A DNA stretch of 10,903 nt from Acidobacteria bacterium CG_4_9_14_3_um_filter_49_7 (GTDB taxonomy: Bacteria; Acidobacteriota; Holophagae; Thermotomaculales; Thermotomaculaceae): assembly GCA_002789615.1 (NCBI GenBank), contig PFTO01000030.1, positions 10,968 through 21,870 of the forward strand, in the 5' to 3' direction. This document shows positions 7,061 to 10,903 of the stretch, one piece after another. Position 1 is the stretch's first letter. Each line of letters opens with the position of its first letter. The notes below the pieces were generated by a model. It saw nothing but the letters and a program-made list of their open reading frames with translations. It was not told the origin of the DNA and did not search any database. Made by a program: the position numbers and the translations under genes.

Positions 7061-8383
7061 CTAGGATTCGCTGTCTTCCTGGAAGGGATCAGGCGCATTA
7101 AGGCCCCGGCTGATGGTGCTTATCGGTTCCACTGAAGGGATTTCTTCTCCGGAGGTAGCGCCCAGCTCTTTGAAACGGCGAGCCGTTACAAGCACCCTGC
7201 CCTCCAGAGAACCCACAGCTTTATTGTAGGTTTCCACGGTACGGTCAAGTGATTTTTTCATGGATATAAAATGCGCGGCCAGCGTGCGAATCCTGTCGTA
7301 GAGTTCCTTCCCCAACTGACTGATTTTTTGAGCATTTTCCCCAAGATGCGCCTGTTGCCAACCATAGTGAGCGGATTTTAACAGTGCAATCAAGGTCGTT
7401 GGTGTAGCCAGCAAAACTCTCTTCTCAATGGCGAACTCAAAGATCTTGGCATCCTGTTCCAGTGCCGCGCTGAAGAAGTTCTCACCAGGAAGAAACAGGA
7501 CCACAAATTCCGGGGTATTTTCAAACTGATTCCAGTACTGCTTTCCCGAAAGTTTGTTGATGTGCTCCCGAACCTGAGAGGCGTGGCGAGCCATACAACG
7601 GTTCTTCTCTTCAATATCCTTGGCTTCAATTGCTTCAAGATAGGCATTGAGTGGTGCTTTAGAGTCCACAACCATTTGTTTGTTTCCCGGCAAATGGACA
7701 ATCATGTCTGGTCTCAGCAGGCCATCTTCTCCCGGAACGGAAGCCTGTTCCGCAAAATCACAATGGGTTTCCATTCCGGCAAACTCCACTACATTACGAA
7801 GTTGAATTTCACCCCAGCGTCCTCTCACCTGTGGTTTCCGAAGTGCTGTCACCAGGTTTGCTGTCTCGCCCCGGAGACGATCCTGACTATCCCTCAATGT
7901 GGTGAGGTAGGATTCAAGTGAAGTGAAGTCGCTCACTCTCTTTTTCTCCAGCTCGGAAATCTGCTGGTTTACCTGTTTCAAAGAATCTGAAAGCGGTGCG
8001 ACAAGGGTCTGGATTGCCTTCTGTTTCATTGCGAGGTCGCCACTTGCATCTTTCTGTACCCCTTCCAGAACGGATTTTGCAAGACGAAGAAAACTTTCAT
8101 TGTTGGATTCCAGCGCGTTTGAGGAAAGGGCCCGAAAGGAATCTGCCAGTTTTTTTTCTGCATCTTCGAGCAGTTTCAGTTTTTCTATTGCGTTTCTCCG
8201 CTCATTCTCTAATTCAGTTTCAGCCGCAATTCGCCTGTTGGATTCTTCCCGAAGTTCATTGTGCAATCGGTTGGTTTCCCGATTCAAATGGCGAATACGG
8301 GGTAAAAGCGCGAGAATGGCAACAAAAGCTCCAACGAGCAAAGCTATTGCTGCAATAAGGGCTGTCAATGAAGAGATATCCAT
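7061..8383 (-). CDS. rmuC: DNA recombination protein RmuC
   Basis: The 440 residues have the standard RmuC architecture. One N-terminal transmembrane helix (about 5-28) is followed by a long coiled-coil region (about 30-180, rich in Glu, Lys and Arg) and the conserved nuclease-like domain at about 185-385. That domain begins RGRWGEIQLRNVV (187-199). It contains RPDMIVHLPG (224-233) and VVDSKAPL (238-245), giving an Asp226/Asp240-x-Lys242 arrangement like a PD-(D/E)xK nuclease, then LPGENF and LLATPTTLIALL. RmuC affects inversion at short inverted repeats and is thought to act on DNA structures; its biochemical activity is poorly known. CGGAG lies a few nt before the ATG. It follows the small acidic protein gene by 12 nt and is probably co-transcribed with it. 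Confidence 0.96.
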   Translation of the reverse strand: MDISSLTALIAAIALLVGAFVAILALLPRIRHLNRETNRLHNELREESNRRIAAETELENERRNAIEKLKLLEDAEKKLADSFRALSSNALESNNESFLRLAKSVLEGVQKDASGDLAMKQKAIQTLVAPLSDSLKQVNQQISELEKKRVSDFTSLESYLTTLRDSQDRLRGETANLVTALRKPQVRGRWGEIQLRNVVEFAGMETHCDFAEQASVPGEDGLLRPDMIVHLPGNKQMVVDSKAPLNAYLEAIEAKDIEEKNRCMARHASQVREHINKLSGKQYWNQFENTPEFVVLFLPGENFFSAALEQDAKIFEFAIEKRVLLATPTTLIALLKSAHYGWQQAHLGENAQKISQLGKELYDRIRTLAAHFISMKKSLDRTVETYNKAVGSLEGRVLVTARRFKELGATSGEEIPSVEPISTISRGLNAPDPFQEDSES

Positions 8384-8395
8384 TAAGACTCCGAA

Positions 8396-8683
8396 TTACT
8401 TTTCTTCCTTCTCCTGTTCTTCCTGTTCCATCACCTGGAAAAATACATCCGTGGTAACCATGGAAGACATCATCATTCCAGCCATGGCTGCCCAGCGGTC
8501 AGTCTCGTAAAGCTTCACAAAACGCTTCATGCCTTCAATTAAGTCATCATCGGAGAATTCAAACAGTTCTTCTACATTGTGTTCCTTGAAAATGTTTTCA
8601 AGCACACGGATTACTTCGTTTACGACTACCTGTTCCAATTCACTTTCATGGTCCTCGTCATGTTTGTGCGGATCATGTGTCAT
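8396..8683 (-). CDS. Small acidic His/Asp/Glu-rich protein linked to rmuC
   Basis: A 95-residue protein I do not recognise. AAGGAG lies 5 nt before the ATG and supports translation. The first 17 residues are polar, with His at 3, 6, 8 and 12 among Asp and Glu, which could bind metal. Residues 18-60 look helical and amphipathic (VVVNEVIRVLENIF, then a second helix GMKRFVKLY). A Met-rich stretch, MAGMMMSSM, follows at 67-75, and the last 10 residues are Glu/Lys/Gln. There is no signal peptide or membrane segment, so a cytosolic location is likely. It precedes rmuC by 12 nt on the same strand behind its own candidate promoter. The composition and helices fit a small interaction or regulatory protein, but no function is claimed. 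Confidence 0.8.
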   Translation of the reverse strand: MTHDPHKHDEDHESELEQVVVNEVIRVLENIFKEHNVEELFEFSDDDLIEGMKRFVKLYETDRWAAMAGMMMSSMVTTDVFFQVMEQEEQEKEEK

Positions 8684-8723
8684 AATTACTCCTTTTCCCC
8701 ATCATAAGTGGGCATTTCTTAAC

Positions 8724-8754
8724 ATTATACATGAAATTGCAGCAAAACCATCAA
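8724..8754 (-). promoter_or_regulatory. Candidate promoter for the small protein and rmuC
   Basis: A perfect TATAAT (8724-8729, minus strand) lies about 40 nt before the start of the small acidic protein. The best -35 is TTGATG (8749-8754), 19 nt upstream, which is slightly long. No clear terminator for the CDF gene lies ahead of it, so read-through could also supply the pair. Confidence 0.4.
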
Positions 8755-8816
8755 ATGAAGCCCGCCCGGATACCCCTTCTCCAAACTCCAGGCAGGAAAT
8801 TTTTGTTTTCTGGTTT

Positions 8817-9992
8817 TCACCCCTGACTCCCGAATACGGGGGGATCAATATTAACGACAATTCCAGAACCGGGGAAAAGCAGGTTCAAAAGTCCGCGGAC
8901 CTCATCAATCTGAGCCATCCTTTCGGGTGTTTTTTCAGAGTTAATATCCATTACAATATTAAACCGCTCATCAGAACCCACAATTCGAATGTCGTGGGCT
9001 GTGCCCATGAACGGATAATCATTCGCGAGGCGTTCAATTGCTGTTGTTACAACAGCGTACTTCGGGTGGCTGCGGTTCACCGGATCCACGTGCACAATTG
9101 CCCAGCCCGGGAACACGCCCTGGATCTCGCTTTCAATTGTGTCTGAGATGTCATGGGAACGGCTCAGCGTCATGGTATAGTCCACTTCAATATGAAGAGA
9201 AATGTTGTAAATGGAGCGAAAATCATGAACCACGATGTCATGAATGCCGATGACATCCTCATGTGCACTGGCTATTTCTCTAACTATATCAACCAGTTCC
9301 GGTGCAGGATTCCGCCCCAGAAGCGGGCTGGCCGAGTCTCGAATCAGTCCGATAGCGGTCACCATGATGAAAACTGAAACAGCCACTCCTCCTATGCCAT
9401 CGGCCGAGGGCCACCCTGCATGGACAAAACCCAGGGAAATCAGTACAAGAACCGTCGAAATTGCGTCACTTCGATGATGATGACCATCTGCTATCAGCAC
9501 ACTTGAATCGATTTCTCGCCCAAGGAAAAATGAAAATCGAGCCAGCGCTTCCTTCACCAGCAAAGTGGTTCCGACAATGATTATTCCCAGAGTGCTCAGC
9601 TCTGAGACCGCCGGAGTTATAATTTTTCCAATGGAATCCCTCAGAAATTCAAGACCTACAACAAATAGAAGCGTGGCGACAATAACCGAAGCAATGAGTT
9701 CTGTTCGTCCATGACCGAATGGATGATCTTCATCCGGGGGTCGAGCGGATATGTTGAATCCCACAATTACAACAATCGAGGACAGGACATCCGACAGGGA
9801 ATGCACCGCATCGGCAATCAAACTGATGCTGTGGAAAACAATACCGTAGAAAAACTTCACAGCTGCAATCAGAACATTTAAAACAATACTGACCACTCCT
9901 TCCAGAAGGCCGATTTTCTCGCGATTATGTTTCCCTGTTTCCGCAACCCATTCTTTAAAATGAGCCAAGCGCCCTGGTGGTCCCATCCACAC
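8817..9992 (-). CDS. Cation diffusion facilitator (CDF) metal transporter with duplicated C-terminal domain
   Basis: The 391 residues start at a GTG that sits 7 nt after AAGGAG; an ATG two codons on is 13 nt away and less likely. Six hydrophobic segments cover about 30-220. The metal site is formed by HSLSD (His64/Asp68) in helix II and HHHRSD (His172/Asp176) in helix V, the HxxxD/HxxxD type usual in zinc/cadmium exporters rather than the DxxxD of YiiP. DEDHPFGHGRTE (87-98) is the conserved loop. The cytosolic domain is present twice: HDIVVHDF...VHVDPV (251-305) and HDIRIVGS...VNIDPPV (333-386). CDF proteins export divalent metals in exchange for protons across the inner membrane. The N-terminal WMGPPGRLAHFKEW is not conserved in the family as I know it. 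No metalloregulator gene lies next to it. Zinc is the best guess for substrate, not shown. Confidence 0.95.
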   Translation of the reverse strand: MWMGPPGRLAHFKEWVAETGKHNREKIGLLEGVVSIVLNVLIAAVKFFYGIVFHSISLIADAVHSLSDVLSSIVVIVGFNISARPPDEDHPFGHGRTELIASVIVATLLFVVGLEFLRDSIGKIITPAVSELSTLGIIIVGTTLLVKEALARFSFFLGREIDSSVLIADGHHHRSDAISTVLVLISLGFVHAGWPSADGIGGVAVSVFIMVTAIGLIRDSASPLLGRNPAPELVDIVREIASAHEDVIGIHDIVVHDFRSIYNISLHIEVDYTMTLSRSHDISDTIESEIQGVFPGWAIVHVDPVNRSHPKYAVVTTAIERLANDYPFMGTAHDIRIVGSDERFNIVMDINSEKTPERMAQIDEVRGLLNLLFPGSGIVVNIDPPVFGSQG

Positions 9993-10015
9993 CCCCCAAC
10001 TCCTTCATTTAATAA

Positions 10016-10044
10016 ATGATAGCATTGAATCAATTATCTGTCCA
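10016..10044 (-). promoter_or_regulatory. Candidate promoter of the CDF transporter gene
   Basis: On the minus strand TGGACA (10039-10044) and TATCAT (10016-10021) are 17 nt apart, and each matches the consensus at 5/6 positions. The 17-nt spacer contains the 11-bp palindrome ATTGAATCAAT (10024-10034), which could be a regulator site or chance. Transcription would begin about 15-20 nt before the GTG start. Confidence 0.5.
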
Positions 10045-10068
10045 GAAAGAGCGCGAATCGTCCTTTGC

Positions 10069-10097
10069 TTGATTTATGAATATTGGGAACGTAAAAT
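10069..10097 (+). promoter_or_regulatory. Candidate promoter of the lipoprotein gene
   Basis: TTGATT (10069-10074) and TAAAAT (10092-10097) are 17 nt apart, matching -35 at 4/6 and -10 at 5/6 positions. The -10 box ends only 6 nt before the ATG at 10104, so the expected start of transcription falls on or beside the first codon. It is divergent from the CDF promoter, with 24 nt between the two -35 boxes. Confidence 0.45.
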
Positions 10098-10103
10098 CAA
10101 ATT

Positions 10104-10742
10104 ATGGTAAGACACGTGTTTCAATTTATTGCATTGATAATGGTGTTTTCGCTACTGCAGAGTTGTTTCAATGAGGAAGAGCAAATGGTTGCCTTTCTGG
10201 AACCGGATGGCTCTGTCATGTTGCTCATTTACAAGCATAATGTATATTCAACTGAAAAAACGCCTTCCAAACGCATCAAAGAGGAGCGGGTACTACTGGA
10301 CCATTTGCTGGATGAACGGGATATTCCCTTGATGAAAGCATTATCTGACATGGGCGCCAATCATGTCCACATACAGGTAATCCGGGACACTGTCCCCTAT
10401 GAATATCTTGTAAAAGCTCAGTTTGATTCCTTCGAGGATTTTTTCGAAGCCCTTTCCGCAGATCAGAAATTGAGTACAGACGTAGACGTCCGATTGGAAG
10501 AACACGTCCGTTCGATCACAATCACCAGAGAGGAAAGCCCGCAAGTGGACTCAAAACCCGATAAAGCCGTAGATGACGAAAAAGTTCTTTTGATTATTGC
10601 AAATGCCTATGATTTGGAAACAACCGGGCTTCGTCGACAGGGGGATAACGGTGTGATTCTGAATCCGGCTCTTGTTTCTTCCGTTTCCATCCGCTGGAAA
10701 ATGAAACCCAGATTAGACAAACCAAAAGTCAAACAGAAGTAA
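10104..10742 (+). CDS. Uncharacterised lipoprotein
   Basis: The 212 residues begin with a lipoprotein signal peptide: Arg3 and His4, hydrophobic FQFIALIMVFSLL, and lipobox LQSC with Cys21. The +2 residue is Phe rather than Asp, which by the E. coli rule predicts the outer membrane. The mature part starts acidic (FNEEEQ), followed by an EPDGSVMLLIYKHNVY strand segment (33-48), a helical charged middle, VPYEYLVKAQFDSFEDFFEAL at about 97-117, an acidic linker near 142-160, and a basic Lys-rich tail (201-212). The order 'DGS strand, helical middle, F-D-x-F-E-D-F' reminds me of unnamed lipoproteins of several diderm phyla, but I assign no function. There is no good Shine-Dalgarno site, and the promoter placement suggests a leaderless or nearly leaderless mRNA. 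No neighbour indicates a role. Confidence 0.8.
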   Translation: MVRHVFQFIALIMVFSLLQSCFNEEEQMVAFLEPDGSVMLLIYKHNVYSTEKTPSKRIKEERVLLDHLLDERDIPLMKALSDMGANHVHIQVIRDTVPYEYLVKAQFDSFEDFFEALSADQKLSTDVDVRLEEHVRSITITREESPQVDSKPDKAVDDEKVLLIIANAYDLETTGLRRQGDNGVILNPALVSSVSIRWKMKPRLDKPKVKQK

Positions 10743-10795
10743 AGCACAGCGGACGGTGCATTGCGCCGCGTGAATTGAGGATGGTTCAGAAACGG

Positions 10796-10824
10796 ACAGG
10801 AAATGAAATGACAAATTTCCCTGT
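10796..10824. repeat. Hairpin-forming inverted repeat after the lipoprotein gene
   Basis: ACAGGAAAT (10796-10804) can pair with ATTTCCCTGT (10815-10824), giving 9 base pairs with one bulged C and a 10-nt loop. It lies 54 nt after the lipoprotein stop. No T-run follows on the plus strand, so it is not a classical intrinsic terminator, although it may still stabilise a 3' end. Confidence 0.5.
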
Positions 10825-10825
10825 A

Positions 10826-10851
10826 TGTCAAGTCCTGATTAAAAGTTGACA
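10826..10851. repeat. TGTCAA/TTGACA inverted repeat
   Basis: TGTCAA (10826-10831) and TTGACA (10846-10851) form a 6-bp inverted repeat with a 14-nt spacer. The right arm is also a perfect -35 consensus, but no convincing -10 follows at 16-19 nt. It could be a regulator-binding site for a gene beyond the right edge, or chance. Confidence 0.3.
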
Positions 10852-10858
10852 CATTTAT

Positions 10859-10897
10859 CTCCCCATAACTCACTCCCATGATGAACCTCATGGGGAG
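10859..10897. repeat. Pair of mutually exclusive inverted repeats at the right edge
   Basis: The segment TCATGGGGAG (10888-10897) can pair in two ways. It pairs with CCCATGA (10875-10881) to give a 7-bp stem with a 6-nt loop, or with CTCCCCAT (10859-10866) to give an 8-bp stem with a 23-nt loop. The two pairings cannot coexist. Such competing stems occur in attenuators and leader switches, but only 6 nt remain beyond them here, so no function can be assigned. Confidence 0.45.
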
Positions 10898-10903
10898 TCT
10901 TCA

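Noticed and set aside
7923..8510. 195-codon plus frame opposite rmuC
   Set aside because: The product is Ser/Phe-rich, typical of the antisense of a Glu/Lys-rich coiled-coil gene, and rmuC is clear on the minus strand.
8761..8796. Possible terminator for the CDF gene (CCTGCC with GGCGGG on the minus strand)
   Set aside because: The stem is 6 bp with one G-U pair and a loop of about 24 nt, and no T-run follows it.
9986..9988. ATG two codons after the GTG as the CDF start
   Set aside because: It is 13 nt from the only strong AAGGAG site, while the GTG at 9992 is 7 nt from it; it remains possible.
10607..10891. 94-codon minus frame at the right edge
   Set aside because: It overlaps the end of the lipoprotein gene and the inverted repeats, has no Shine-Dalgarno sequence and no recognisable features.
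1..10903. tRNA, rRNA, CRISPR arrays, insertion sequences, phage genes
   Set aside because: I looked on both strands for tandem repeats with spacers, transposase motifs, terminal inverted repeats and tRNA-like cloverleaf ends and saw none.

Overview
The window reads as a compact stretch of chromosomal core and housekeeping genes from a Gram-negative (diderm) bacterium of moderate GC content. It shows no mobile element, RNA gene, CRISPR array or plasmid function. A diderm host is suggested by a lipoprotein with a clear lipobox and a non-Asp +2 residue, and by RmuC. The secreted module protein at the left edge resembles (from memory) modular exported proteins of Desulfobacterota, Acidobacteriota and similar phyla. 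I cannot fix the lineage from the sequence alone.

Layout. (1) 1-1017, minus: an exported protein, cut by the left edge, built from repeats of a 'YFPH...W.T.I...N' module. (2) 1147-5124, minus: a probable four-gene operon. It starts with a FadR/YsiA-type TetR repressor, followed by a long-chain acyl-CoA synthetase, an MscS-family channel whose start overlaps the synthetase stop by 11 nt, and an OsmC-family protein. The promoter in front of the repressor has -35 and -10 boxes 17 nt apart. A 20-bp inverted repeat directly abuts the -10 box, and its half-sites TGAATGA/TCATTCA match the Bacillus FadR box as I remember it. (3) 5314-7045, plus: purE and an MtaB-type radical-SAM methylthiotransferase, overlapping by 8 nt and divergent from the fatty-acid operon. 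(4) 7061-8683, minus: a small acidic His/Asp/Glu-rich protein followed 12 nt later by rmuC. These converge on the methylthiotransferase gene with only 15 nt between stop codons. (5) 8817-9992, minus: a CDF metal-cation exporter with a duplicated cytosolic C-terminal domain. (6) 10104-10742, plus: an uncharacterised lipoprotein divergent from the CDF gene, whose best promoter would start transcription at or next to the ATG. (7) 10743-10903: non-coding DNA with three inverted repeats, possibly the 5' regulatory region of a gene beyond the right edge.

The most coherent system is the fatty-acid unit. The likely logic is autorepression of the repressor together with fatty-acid activation, relieved by the acyl-CoA that the operon's own synthetase makes, with a membrane-tension channel and a peroxide/osmotic-stress protein under the same switch. 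I found nothing that I would call a clearly new biological system. The co-regulated channel, the small protein linked to RmuC, the truncated module protein and the structured right edge are the points most worth a second look.
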